NCBI GenBank assembly: GCA_028292625.1
Contig: JAQGLY010000046.1
Span: forward strand, 1 to 33,501
Length of the DNA: 33,501 nt
Direction: 5' to 3'
DNA from: Herbaspirillum sp.
GTDB lineage: Bacteria > Pseudomonadota > Gammaproteobacteria > Burkholderiales > Burkholderiaceae_D
The notes below the pieces were generated by a model that made no database searches, was not told the DNA's origin, and was given only the letters and a program-made list of their open reading frames with translations. The translations under genes and the position numbers were made by a program. This document shows positions 1 to 8,911 of the stretch, piece by piece (position 1 is the first letter of the stretch; each line of letters opens with the position of its first letter).

Positions 1-1
1 G

Positions 2-172
2 ACCGACAATTCGGACTGGGCGACCAACTGTCCGGAATACAAGGTGACGGCGGTGCAGGTGATGCCGGTGGCGCAGCCGTCGGAATGGCAGAAGGAATAC
101 CAGAAGTTCAATGCGCAGCAGGTGTCCCTGCTCAAGGGCGTGCCTTATGAAGAAGCGGCGGTGACAAAATGA
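2..172 (+). CDS. fdsA: Formate dehydrogenase alpha subunit, C-terminal end (partial)
   Basis: Only the last 56 codons are present; the gene begins before the window. The visible tail includes CPEYKVTAVQV and ends in TGA. The ATGA at 169-172 joins this stop to the start of fdsD, which is how the NAD-dependent molybdenum formate dehydrogenase operons (fdsGBACD type) of Burkholderiales are built. FdsA is the Mo-bis-MGD catalytic subunit that oxidises formate to CO2 in the cytoplasm; none of its cofactor-binding motifs lie in this fragment. The identification therefore rests on the coupled delta-subunit gene and on my recollection of the family C-terminus. It fits the nearby frc gene, since oxalate breakdown yields formate. 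Confidence 0.75.
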   Translation, partial: TDNSDWATNCPEYKVTAVQVMPVAQPSEWQKEYQKFNAQQVSLLKGVPYEEAAVTK

Positions 173-414
173 AGCATCCGGAATCCGGCATGAAAGCCGG
201 CAATCTGGTCAAGATGGCCAATCAGATCGGCTCGTTTTTCGAAACGATGCCGAATCGGGAACAGGCATTGACCGATATCGCCGCGCATCTCAAACGTTTT
301 TGGGAGCCGCGCATGCGCCGTACCTTGTTGGAGCACGTCGATCTGCACGATGGCGCCGAATTGAAGGCGATCGTGCTGGAAAGCTTGCGGTCGCGGCGGG
401 CGGATGTGGTTTGA
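169..414 (+). CDS. fdsD: Formate dehydrogenase delta subunit FdsD
   Basis: An 81-residue protein whose length and pattern match the FdsD family: an N-terminal segment with LVKMANQIGSFF, a central helix, and a basic WEPRMRRTLLEHV stretch. FdsD is a small subunit of the soluble NAD-dependent formate dehydrogenase; in this family it is associated with assembly or activity of the Mo-containing alpha subunit rather than catalysis. The start ATG overlaps the fdsA stop in the tetranucleotide ATGA, so translation is probably coupled and the gene is last, or nearly last, in the fds operon. The next gene begins within about 30 bases on the same strand and may be co-transcribed. No cysteine motifs or membrane segments are seen. 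Confidence 0.88.
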   Translation: MKHPESGMKAGNLVKMANQIGSFFETMPNREQALTDIAAHLKRFWEPRMRRTLLEHVDLHDGAELKAIVLESLRSRRADVV

Positions 415-444
415 AACGATGGCTGTGACATGAGGGGGGCGGAA

Positions 445-1224
445 GTGACGGGCTCGATACAGCGCTGGCTACGTTTCCATCACCGGGATACGGTCGGTTT
501 CGGCACGCTCGAAGGACAGAAAATCCGGGTTTATTCCGGCGATATGTTCGATGACCCCGAGCCTACGCACATGACGATGATGTTGAACGACGTCAAAGTG
601 CTGATGCCGTCCGTGCCGGGCAAGGTGCTGTCGCTGTGGAACAACTTCCGCGCCCTCGGCCGTTCCCTGGGACTGGAACCGCCCGTGGAGCCTTTGTATT
701 TGCTGAAAACGCCGAATTCATATCTGAATCCGAACGAAACCATTCGCACGCCGCCGTGCGGCGACGGGCAAGTCGCTTTCGAAGGCGTGCTCGGTATCGT
801 GATCGGCCGCAGCTGCAGGGACATCGCCGAGGCGGACGCGCTTGATTACGTCTTCGGTTACACCTGCGCCAACGATGTGACTGTGATTGACACTCCCGCG
901 AGCGACGAAAGTTTCCGGCAATTGGTGCGCGCCAAGGGATTCGATACCTTTTGCCCGTTCGGGCCGGTGATCACCACCGGCCTGGAACCGGCGATGCTGG
1001 TGGTCAGAACCATGCTCAACGGCGAAGTCAGGCAAGATTATCCGGTCAACGACATGATTTTTCCGGTGGCGCAGCTGGTGAGCAAGATTTCGCGGGATGT
1101 GACGCTCAATCCGGGCGATGTCATTCTGTGCGGCACCTCGGTCGGCTTCGGTCCGATGAAGCCCGGCAGCATGGTGGAAGTCGAAATCGACGGCATCGGG
1201 AAGCTTTGCAACCGCTTTGCCTGA
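445..1224 (+). CDS. Fumarylacetoacetate hydrolase (FAH) family protein
   Basis: A 259-residue protein of the FAH superfamily, whose members hydrolyse, decarboxylate or isomerise acidic keto/enol compounds using a Mg or Mn ion. The N-terminal WLRF segment and the RVYSGDMF stretch are followed by the core: FEGVLGIVIGR, GYTCANDVT, KGFDTFCPFGP, and the C-terminal GDVILCGTSVGFGP. In typical members the metal is held by E-x-E plus a later Asp. Here the first Glu and the Asp (in CANDV) are present but the second Glu position is Val. GTG at 445 is chosen because a purine-rich GAGGGGGGCGGAA stretch lies before it and homologues begin near WLRF; an ATG at 430 is the alternative but has no ribosome site. 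The gene follows fdsD closely and may be carried on the fds transcript. Substrate unknown. Confidence 0.8.
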   Translation: MTGSIQRWLRFHHRDTVGFGTLEGQKIRVYSGDMFDDPEPTHMTMMLNDVKVLMPSVPGKVLSLWNNFRALGRSLGLEPPVEPLYLLKTPNSYLNPNETIRTPPCGDGQVAFEGVLGIVIGRSCRDIAEADALDYVFGYTCANDVTVIDTPASDESFRQLVRAKGFDTFCPFGPVITTGLEPAMLVVRTMLNGEVRQDYPVNDMIFPVAQLVSKISRDVTLNPGDVILCGTSVGFGPMKPGSMVEVEIDGIGKLCNRFA

Positions 1225-1263
1225 TGTATGCAGTGAATATGTTGCGATGCAACTAAACCTACC

Positions 1264-1872
1264 CTAAATCTTCCCCTGATTCTTTAATCTGCTCAGCGTT
1301 TCAGGCGACAGATTCAGATACGACGCCAACTCCTTTTTCGGGATCCTGTCGTACAGCTCGGCATGCTTGCGCAGGAAGCGGTGCACGCGGCCCGGAGCGT
1401 CCAGCAAATGCAGCGTGATGGTATGGCCCATGATTTCGCTCATCAGGTGCATCACTTCGTATTCGAACGCCGCCTTGACCTGCGTATGGCTTTCCATGAA
1501 CGCCACCCAATGCTGCAGCGGCATCTTGACCACGCGCGCCTTGGTGACGCAAACTATGCTGTAAGGCGTCGGCGTCTTCAGCCGCCAGGCGGCGTAACTG
1601 GTTTCGATATCGCCTTCGGCGCCGAAGCGCAAAATCATTTCCTTGGCCTGCTGATTGGTGACCACCCGTTTGAGGATGCCGTCCAGAATGAAATACTGCT
1701 CCATTTCATGGACGCCCTGATGCAGTAGAAAGTCGCCTTTCTGATAATTGACGACCGTTAAATAAGGTTCCAGCGCCGCCATCTCGCTATCGCGCATGTC
1801 CTTGAGTACGAGATTTTGCTTCAGCTGCACGCGAATGATGTTTTTTTCTGGATGGTTTGCGACAAGCGACAT
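1264..1872 (-). CDS. Crp/Fnr-family transcriptional regulator, probable regulator of frc
   Basis: A 202-residue protein with an N-terminal cyclic-nucleotide-binding-type beta roll (about residues 20-115, with YQKGDFLLHQG and LRFGAEGD), a dimerisation helix (about 118-150) and a C-terminal helix-turn-helix (IPKKELASYLNLSPETLSRL). The recognition helix reads E-T-L-S-R, the ExxSR pattern by which FNR reads TTGA half-sites. It has a single cysteine, so no FNR-type 4Fe-4S cluster, and it lacks the Arg-Ser pair that CRP uses for cAMP; the signal is unknown. The chain ends a few residues after the recognition helix, so the usual beta-hairpin wing is absent. An in-frame TGA just upstream makes the ATG at 1872 the first usable start; no clear ribosome site. 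Divergent from frc across a 500-bp gap containing an FNR-type box, it is the obvious candidate to control frc. Confidence 0.88.
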   Translation of the reverse strand: MSLVANHPEKNIIRVQLKQNLVLKDMRDSEMAALEPYLTVVNYQKGDFLLHQGVHEMEQYFILDGILKRVVTNQQAKEMILRFGAEGDIETSYAAWRLKTPTPYSIVCVTKARVVKMPLQHWVAFMESHTQVKAAFEYEVMHLMSEIMGHTITLHLLDAPGRVHRFLRKHAELYDRIPKKELASYLNLSPETLSRLKNQGKI

Positions 1873-2167
1873 AGGAATCGATGCTCAATCTAAAATAAGG
1901 TGCGACGGCGCGCAGGACAGGAACAAAAAGCGCAACCGAAGCGCAAGGAAATGCTTTATCGTATGTGCAGCATGTTATCGCAGTTTCAAGACCCGATTGC
2001 ACTGCGCGTCGGTTTATCCGGCGATTTTCGGAAAATAAAAGCGCCTTTGCATCAGCGGACCAGGGCGCCGGAACGGCGGAAATCGCGAGGCGACGTCGCT
2101 TCTGCGAGGTGTGCAGTGCAGCATCGACGTTCGTTCGGAAAAGTAGTCTTATAGATGTTCGGGGAAA

Positions 2168-2181
2168 TTGACCCGGGTCAA
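2168..2181. promoter_or_regulatory. Perfect FNR-type palindrome (TTGA-N6-TCAA) upstream of frc
   Basis: The sequence is TTGACCCGGGTCAA, a 14-bp perfect palindrome with the TTGA/TCAA half-sites and N6 spacing of FNR/DNR-class regulators (consensus TTGAT-N4-ATCAA). Its centre lies between 2174 and 2175, which is -41.5 from a start site at 2216 predicted from the -10 hexamer at 2205-2210. The neighbouring Crp/Fnr regulator has the matching ExxSR recognition helix. The site itself is seen directly; occupation by that regulator is inferred. Confidence 0.78.
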
Positions 2182-2204
2182 TGTGGGGAGCAATACCGGA
2201 TGGA

Positions 2205-2216
2205 TATGATTACTGC
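2205..2216 (+). promoter_or_regulatory. Predicted frc promoter -10 (TATGAT) and start site
   Basis: TATGAT at 2205-2210 matches the sigma-70 -10 consensus at five of six positions. No -35 hexamer is recognisable at the proper distance (2182-2187 reads TGTGGG), as expected when an activator replaces it. With transcription starting near 2216, the palindrome at 2168-2181 is centred at -41.5, the class II activator position. The resulting leader to the frc ATG would be about 157 bases. Confidence 0.6.
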
Positions 2217-2373
2217 TACTTAAAGCCGGAACAACCCCGGCGAAGTGCGAACCACAACGTGGCAGTGCCGGGAGCAGATCGCGTACTGCGGTTTCTCCTG
2301 GCATTTCTGCGTTAAAAAAATGGTCATTGCCTAGTGTCCTTGTTGGATAAACATAGAAAAAGGAATAAGTATT
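2217..2373 (+). other. Predicted long 5' leader of frc
   Basis: This gene-free stretch would be the untranslated leader if the promoter above is right. It can form several short hairpins: GCCGG/CCGGC at 2225-2241, CCAC/GTGG at 2252-2262, and GCAGT/ACTGC pairing 2262-2266 with 2285-2289. It ends in an A-rich stretch with the ribosome site AAAAAGGAA before the ATG at 2374. I recognise no known riboswitch class. The upstream part of the gap (1873-2167) shows no gene or motif that I can support. Confidence 0.4.
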
Positions 2374-3624
2374 ATGAGCAAACCTTTAGAAGGTATTAAG
2401 ATTATCGACTTTACGCACGTGCAGGCAGGTCCTGCATGTACGCAATTGCTGGCCTGGTTCGGCGCCGATGTCATCAAGGTCGAACGTCCGGGCTCGGGCG
2501 ACGTGACCCGTTCGCAACTGCGCGACATCCCCGGCGTAGATGCCCTGTACTTCACCATGTTGAACAGCAACAAGCGCTCGTTGACACTGGACACCAAGAA
2601 GCCGGAAGGCAAGGAAGTGCTGACCAAGCTGATCAAGGAATCCGATGTGCTGGTCGAGAACTTCGGCCCCGGCGCGCTCGATCGCATGGGCTTTACCTGG
2701 GAACATATCAAGGAATTGAATCCTGGCATGATCGTGGCATCGGTCAAGGGCTTCAGCGACGGCCATCACTACGAAGACCTGAAAGTCTACGAAAACGTGG
2801 CGCAATGCGCCGGCGGTGCGGCATCGACCACCGGTTTCGATGACGGCCCTCCGACCGTCAGCGCCGCCGCTCTGGGCGACAGCAATACCGGCATGCATCT
2901 GGCGATCGGTATTCTGACCGCATTGCATGCGCGCAACAAGACCGGCAAGGGCCAAAAGGTCGCGGTCTCGATGCAGGACAGCGTGTTGAATCTGTGCCGC
3001 GTCAAGCTGCGCGACCAGCAACGTCTGGACCGTATCGGCTACCTGGAAGAGTATCCGCAATATCCGCACGGCAAATTCAGCGACGTGGTGCCACGCGGCG
3101 GCAACGCCGGCGGCGGCGGCCAGCCTGGCTGGGTGCTCAAGTGCAAGGGCTGGGAAACCGATCCTAACGCGTATATCTATTTCACGATTCAGGGTCACGC
3201 ATGGGCGCCGATTTGCAAGGCCTTGAACCGTCCTGAATGGATCGACGATCCTGCATACAACACCGCATCGGCTCGTCAAGACAAGATCTTCGATATTTTC
3301 GCGGTCATCGAAGATTGGCTGAAGGACAAGACCAAGTTCGAAGCGGTCGATATCCTGCGCAAGTTCGACATTCCATGCGCACCAGTGTTGACGATGAAGG
3401 AAATCGCCAACGATCCGTCGTTGCGTGCAAGCGGCACCATCACCGAAGTCGATCACAAGGAACGCGGCAAGTACCTGACAGTCGGCAGCCCGATCAAGTT
3501 CTCCGACATGACTGTCGAGATCACCGGTTCGCCATTGTTGGGCGAGCATACCGACGAAGTGCTGGCCAGCCTGGGTTACGACAAGAAGCAAATCGCCGAT
3601 CTGCACGCCTCGCAAGCGGTGTAA
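2374..3624 (+). CDS. frc: Formyl-CoA:oxalate CoA-transferase
   Basis: Transfers CoA from formyl-CoA to oxalate, giving oxalyl-CoA and formate: the first step of CoA-dependent oxalate breakdown in the cytoplasm. The 416-residue chain is a class III (CaiB/BaiF) transferase. It has the N-terminal [13 protein letters not shown] motif, catalytic Asp169 in [10 protein letters not shown], and the glycine loop [12 protein letters not shown]. Length and sequence follow E. coli YfdW: the roughly 12-residue segment before the glycine loop in Oxalobacter formigenes Frc is missing, and residue 48 is Gln where the Oxalobacter enzyme has Trp. Lysine is written mostly AAG and the codons look strongly biased, suggesting high expression. 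It has an AAAAAGGAA ribosome site, an FNR-type box upstream and a strong terminator downstream, so it is probably monocistronic. Oxalyl-CoA decarboxylase is not in the window. Confidence 0.96.
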   Translation: MSKPLEGIKIIDFTHVQAGPACTQLLAWFGADVIKVERPGSGDVTRSQLRDIPGVDALYFTMLNSNKRSLTLDTKKPEGKEVLTKLIKESDVLVENFGPGALDRMGFTWEHIKELNPGMIVASVKGFSDGHHYEDLKVYENVAQCAGGAASTTGFDDGPPTVSAAALGDSNTGMHLAIGILTALHARNKTGKGQKVAVSMQDSVLNLCRVKLRDQQRLDRIGYLEEYPQYPHGKFSDVVPRGGNAGGGGQPGWVLKCKGWETDPNAYIYFTIQGHAWAPICKALNRPEWIDDPAYNTASARQDKIFDIFAVIEDWLKDKTKFEAVDILRKFDIPCAPVLTMKEIANDPSLRASGTITEVDHKERGKYLTVGSPIKFSDMTVEITGSPLLGEHTDEVLASLGYDKKQIADLHASQAV

Positions 3625-3672
3625 CAGCGATCGAGCAAAATAGAGAGTAAACTTTGCCGTTAGCGGCAATGG

Positions 3673-3706
3673 CGTCCGGAAGCCTCGCAGGCTCCGGACG
3701 TTTTTT
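3673..3706 (+). terminator. Rho-independent terminator of frc
   Basis: An 8-bp stem CGTCCGGA/TCCGGACG, continued by GCCT/AGGC after one bulged A, closes on a CGC loop and is followed directly by six T. It is a textbook intrinsic terminator 49 bases after the frc stop and separates frc from the PAS gene. Confidence 0.93.
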
Positions 3707-3726
3707 CATTTGAGGAGGGCACTCAT

Positions 3727-4158
3727 ATGCAAGCTAACATCGATTTGAACCAGCTTGTCGACGCAATTGGCGACGGGATTGTGGTCTGCGACGCCGGCGG
3801 CGCCATTACGGGCTGGAACCCGGCCGCGGAGCGCATCTTCGGTTTTAGCGAAAGCGAGGCGCTGGGCCGATCGCTGGACCTGATCGTTCCCGAGCGTCAG
3901 CGTGCGCGTCATTGGGACGGTTACCACAAGACCATGGCTACCGGAGAAACCCGTTACGGCAATGACGTCCTGCGGGTGCCGGCGCTGCACAAGGAAGGGC
4001 GCCCGTTATCGATCGCGTTCACGGTCGCGCTGCTGCGCACGCCGGACAACAAGGTATCGTCGATCATCGCCGTGATCCGTGACGAAACCGCGCGCTGGAC
4101 TGAAGAACGCGAGCTGCGCCGGCGTTTGACGGAACTGGAAGCAAAAGAAAAGGCCTGA
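3727..4158 (+). CDS. Stand-alone PAS domain protein
   Basis: A 143-residue protein made almost entirely of one PAS (S-box) domain. VDAIGDGIVVCDAGGAITGWNPAAERIFGFSESEALGR forms the typical first half (spread over roughly residues 10-48), DLIVPERQRARHW follows, and SIAFTVALLR...SSIIAVIRDET ends the beta sheet. A short charged helix finishes the chain, and no kinase, cyclase, EAL or DNA-binding output domain is present. Such single PAS proteins usually sense a small ligand or redox state and act through a partner; the ligand cannot be read here. A GAGGAGG ribosome site precedes the ATG. It lies just past the frc terminator, so it is either read through at low level or has its own promoter. A role in oxalate or formate sensing would be guesswork from position. 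Confidence 0.85.
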   Translation: MQANIDLNQLVDAIGDGIVVCDAGGAITGWNPAAERIFGFSESEALGRSLDLIVPERQRARHWDGYHKTMATGETRYGNDVLRVPALHKEGRPLSIAFTVALLRTPDNKVSSIIAVIRDETARWTEERELRRRLTELEAKEKA

Positions 4159-4208
4159 GATTTTCCGGCCGCCAATGAATTCGTTAGTTGACTGAAAAGG
4201 ATATTGCA

Positions 4209-5246
4209 ATGCGTTATCGTCGTTTGGGTAAAAGCAATCTGAAAGTATCCGCCCTGTGCCTGGGCACCATGATGTTCGGCGATCAAACCGACGCCGCGGA
4301 GGCCGGGCGCATCGTCGCTTCGGCGCGCGATCACGGCATCAATTTCATCGATACCGCCGACGCGTATTCGCTGGGCGGGTCGGAACGCATGGTCGGTCAG
4401 ATTTTGCAGGGCCAGCGCCATGACTGGGTGCTGGCCAGCAAGCTTGGCAATCCGATGAGCAAGGAGTTGAACCAGGAAAATTATTCGCGCCAGTGGATTA
4501 TGCGCGAAACCGAACATAGCCTGGAACGCCTGCAAACGGATTATCTGGATATCCTGTATCTGCATCGCGACTACGCCGACACCGATCTGGAGGAAGCGGT
4601 GCGCGCGCTGGGCGATCTGATTCGCGACGGCAAGATCCGTTCGTTCGGCATTTCCAATTTCCGCGGCTGGCGCATTGCCGAAATCGTTCATCTGTGCCGG
4701 CAATTGAACGTGCCGCAGCCGGTGGTCTGCCAGCCATATTACAACCTGCTCAATCGCGGTCCGGAAGTGGAAATTTTGCCGGCTTGCGCGCATTACGGCA
4801 TCGGCGTGGTGCCGTACAGCCCGATCGCGCGCGGCGTATTGACCGGCAAATATCCGCCGGGCCAACCACCGGCGCAAGACAGCCGCGCCGGCCGCGGCGA
4901 CCGCCGCATCATGCAAACCGAATTCCGCGAAGAATCGCTGCAGATCGCGCAGCAACTGAAAGAGTACAGTGAAGGCAAAGGCTGGCGTCTGGGGCATCTG
5001 GCGACCGCATGGGTGCTGGCCAATCCTATCGTCAGTTCGGTCATCGCCGGACCGCGCACGCTGGCGCAGATGGAAGATTATTATGCCGCGCTGGAATTGA
5101 CTGTCGGGCCCGAGGAAGAAGCGCTGATCGATGCGCTGGTGACGCCGGGCCATGCGTCGACGCCCGGTTATAACGACCCGAGCTATCCGTTTTTCGGCCG
5201 GCCGGTGGCGTCTGGCGGCGCCGATGGCGGCAATGCCCCGAAGTAA
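4209..5246 (+). CDS. Aldo/keto reductase
   Basis: A 345-residue NAD(P)H-dependent oxidoreductase of the aldo/keto reductase superfamily. The catalytic tetrad is visible as Asp48 and Tyr53 (in FIDTADAYSLG), Lys78 (in LASKLGN) and His119 (in LYLHRD). The family signature GKIRSFGISNF and the C-terminal cofactor region (IVSSVIAGPRTLAQ) are present. The ATG at 4209 is chosen because AAAAGGA sits at a good distance; a TTG at 4188 would extend the frame but has no support. It resembles the YajO/YccK-like broad-specificity reductases acting on aldehydes and ketones; the real substrate is not evident. It follows the PAS gene by 50 bases and may share its transcript. A 9-bp inverted repeat follows the stop. 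Confidence 0.88.
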   Translation: MRYRRLGKSNLKVSALCLGTMMFGDQTDAAEAGRIVASARDHGINFIDTADAYSLGGSERMVGQILQGQRHDWVLASKLGNPMSKELNQENYSRQWIMRETEHSLERLQTDYLDILYLHRDYADTDLEEAVRALGDLIRDGKIRSFGISNFRGWRIAEIVHLCRQLNVPQPVVCQPYYNLLNRGPEVEILPACAHYGIGVVPYSPIARGVLTGKYPPGQPPAQDSRAGRGDRRIMQTEFREESLQIAQQLKEYSEGKGWRLGHLATAWVLANPIVSSVIAGPRTLAQMEDYYAALELTVGPEEEALIDALVTPGHASTPGYNDPSYPFFGRPVASGGADGGNAPK

Positions 5247-5254
5247 TCTTTTTT

Positions 5255-5276
5255 GACGCTCTCTGTCGAGAGCGTC
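5255..5276 (+). terminator. Perfect 9-bp inverted repeat after the aldo/keto reductase gene
   Basis: GACGCTCTC-TGTC-GAGAGCGTC forms a perfect hairpin 8 bases after the stop codon. A run of six T precedes it, but only GAATTTCCCC follows, so it is a weak intrinsic terminator at best and may instead protect the 3' end of the message. Confidence 0.5.
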
Positions 5277-5354
5277 GAATTTCCCCTTCCGCCGGCCTGC
5301 CATCGCGAGGTCCCGCCGACTTCGTATAGAATTCGGGCTCTTCAAAGGATTCCG

Positions 5355-6089
5355 ATGAACGAGCGGCAGCCGGATAGCCCGGACATTGACAACGCATGGT
5401 GGTGGCGCGACGGCTTGAAATCGGCGCTGGAGCTGCCGGACGGGGTGCATCTGGCGGGCATGACGCTGGCCGCGGCGGCGTCCTTGGTCGATGCGGCTGT
5501 CGATGGCACAACGCCCGACTGGCCGCCGCAGCTGGGGCGCGCCAGCCGCAAACGCAAAATTGACTATGCTGCCGGCCGCGCTTGCGCGACGGCGGCGTTG
5601 CGCGCGGCGGGCTGCCCCGGGGCGGCGCCGCCGGCCATGGGTGAAGACAGGCTGCCGGTGTGGCCGGCCGGCTGGATCGGCAGCATCTCGCACGGCGGCG
5701 GCGTGGCCGTTGCCGCCGCGGCCCGCCAAGGCATGGTCCCCGGGCTGCTCGGGATCGATGTCGAAAAACTGATCGAGCCGACGTCGATAGAGGGCATCGC
5801 CGCGCTGGTGGCGCTGGACGGCGAACTCGATATGTTGACGGATTTGACGCCATCGCAGGCATTGACCTTGTTGTTTTCCGCCAAGGAATCGTTGTACAAG
5901 GCGCTGTATCCGGCGGCGCAGCGGTTCATGGATTTTAGCGCGGCGCGGCTCGCCGCCGTAGCGGGACGCGCCCGGCTGACGCTGAGGTTGACCGAGGATT
6001 GGCATGCGGAATGGCGCGCCGGGACGGAGTTGGTAGTCAGTTATGCAATATCCGGTGAGCGTATCTATACCGTGGTTTGGCTGCCGTAA
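5355..6089 (+). CDS. 4'-phosphopantetheinyl transferase (EntD/Sfp superfamily)
   Basis: Transfers the 4'-phosphopantetheine arm of CoA to a serine of acyl- or peptidyl-carrier proteins. The 244-residue chain has the superfamily motifs in order: GSISH (residues 109-113), GIDVE with Mg-binding Asp135 and Glu137, and FSAKESLYK with Glu178 and Lys182. This layout with an N-terminal extension is the EntD type that serves polyketide and non-ribosomal peptide synthetases. AAAGGA precedes the ATG at 5355, which decides the start over an open frame reaching further upstream. No synthase gene lies nearby, so the carrier protein served is unknown. It is alanine-rich and very GC-rich compared with the neighbouring genes. 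Confidence 0.88.
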   Translation: MNERQPDSPDIDNAWWWRDGLKSALELPDGVHLAGMTLAAAASLVDAAVDGTTPDWPPQLGRASRKRKIDYAAGRACATAALRAAGCPGAAPPAMGEDRLPVWPAGWIGSISHGGGVAVAAAARQGMVPGLLGIDVEKLIEPTSIEGIAALVALDGELDMLTDLTPSQALTLLFSAKESLYKALYPAAQRFMDFSAARLAAVAGRARLTLRLTEDWHAEWRAGTELVVSYAISGERIYTVVWLP

Positions 6090-6169
6090 GCAGCACGACG
6101 CGCATATGCGCAGGCCTGCTTTGTGGCATCATACGGCCTCAAATTTACAGAAGAGCGCGCTTATTCCGA

Positions 6170-6210
6170 GTTTCCGCCTGGTTTCCGCTGAGTTTCACTT
6201 AGTTTTCACC
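6170..6210. repeat. Four phased GTTTC/GTTTT direct repeats
   Basis: GTTTCCGC (6170), GTTTCCGC (6181), GTTTCACT (6192) and GTTTTCAC (6202) follow each other at spacings of 11, 11 and 10 bases, one helical turn each. They lie in the 196-base gap between the phosphopantetheinyl transferase and queE genes, 75-116 bases before the queE start. The gap also holds the palindrome GCGCATATGCGC (6100-6111) and a -10-like TACAAT (6249-6254) without a good -35. The array looks like a tandem activator site, but no protein can be named. Confidence 0.5.
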
Positions 6211-6285
6211 TCAAGGCGGGAATCCCTCGATCGCTTGTCAAAGCGGCATACAATGCCTTAGCAGGGTCTTACATGGGATGGTGTC

Positions 6286-6921
6286 GTGACCTATAGCATT
6301 AAAGAAATTTTTTACACACTGCAGGGCGAAGGCATGCAAGCCGGACGTCCCGCGGTGTTTTGCCGTTTCAGCGGCTGCAACCTGTGGAGCGGCCGCGAAG
6401 AGGACCGGTCGACCGCCGTCTGCCAATTTTGCGATACCGATTTTGTCGGCACCAATGGCGAAGGCGGCGGCAAGTTCAAGGATGCGGCCGGGTTGGCGGC
6501 GGCCATCGATGCGCTGTGGCCCGCCAGCTACCCGGCCAGCAAATATGTCGTGTTTACCGGCGGTGAGCCCTTGCTGCAACTGGACGCGGCGCTGATTCGC
6601 GAGGCGCATGCGCACGGTTTCGAAATCGCGATCGAGACCAACGGCACGATAGAGGTGCCGCCCGGTGTCGATTGGATCTGCGTCAGCCCGAAAATGGGCG
6701 CGGAACTGAAAGTCAAGCGCGGCAACGAATTGAAAGTCGTCATTCCGCAGGAAAACCAGACGCTGGCCGATTACGAAGCGCTGGATTTCGAGCATTTCCT
6801 GGTGCAGGCGATGGACGGTCCGCTGGCGGCGGCGAATACGCGCCGTGCGATCGAAATCTGCAAAAACAATCCGAAATGGAAGCTCAGCATCCAAACGCAT
6901 AAACTGCTTCAAATACCCTGA
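6286..6921 (+). CDS. queE: 7-carboxy-7-deazaguanine synthase (radical SAM)
   Basis: Converts 6-carboxy-5,6,7,8-tetrahydropterin to 7-carboxy-7-deazaguanine, the ring contraction step in making preQ0 and queuosine for tRNA. The 211-residue protein has the cluster cysteines Cys31, Cys46 and Cys49. This C-x14-C-x2-C spacing is the non-standard radical SAM motif known from Burkholderia QueE. FTGGEPLLQ is the SAM-binding GGE motif, and the N-terminal YTLQGEG is the family hallmark. The start is GTG at 6286. The stop at 6919-6921 is four bases before queD, which supplies its substrate, so the two form an operon followed by tadA and ldcA. queC is not in the window. Confidence 0.96.
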   Translation: MTYSIKEIFYTLQGEGMQAGRPAVFCRFSGCNLWSGREEDRSTAVCQFCDTDFVGTNGEGGGKFKDAAGLAAAIDALWPASYPASKYVVFTGGEPLLQLDAALIREAHAHGFEIAIETNGTIEVPPGVDWICVSPKMGAELKVKRGNELKVVIPQENQTLADYEALDFEHFLVQAMDGPLAAANTRRAIEICKNNPKWKLSIQTHKLLQIP

Positions 6922-6925
6922 AAAC

Positions 6926-8899
<1,974 letters not shown>

Positions 8900-8911
8900 T
8901 GGGACGCGTAT

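Noticed and set aside
1241..1253. GTTGC-GAT-GCAAC hairpin between the FAH gene and the regulator as a terminator
   Set aside because: The stem is only five pairs and no T run follows on either strand.
6090..6285. preQ1 riboswitch before queE
   Set aside because: The gap lacks the C-rich loop and A-rich tail of known preQ1 classes; only phased repeats and small palindromes are seen.
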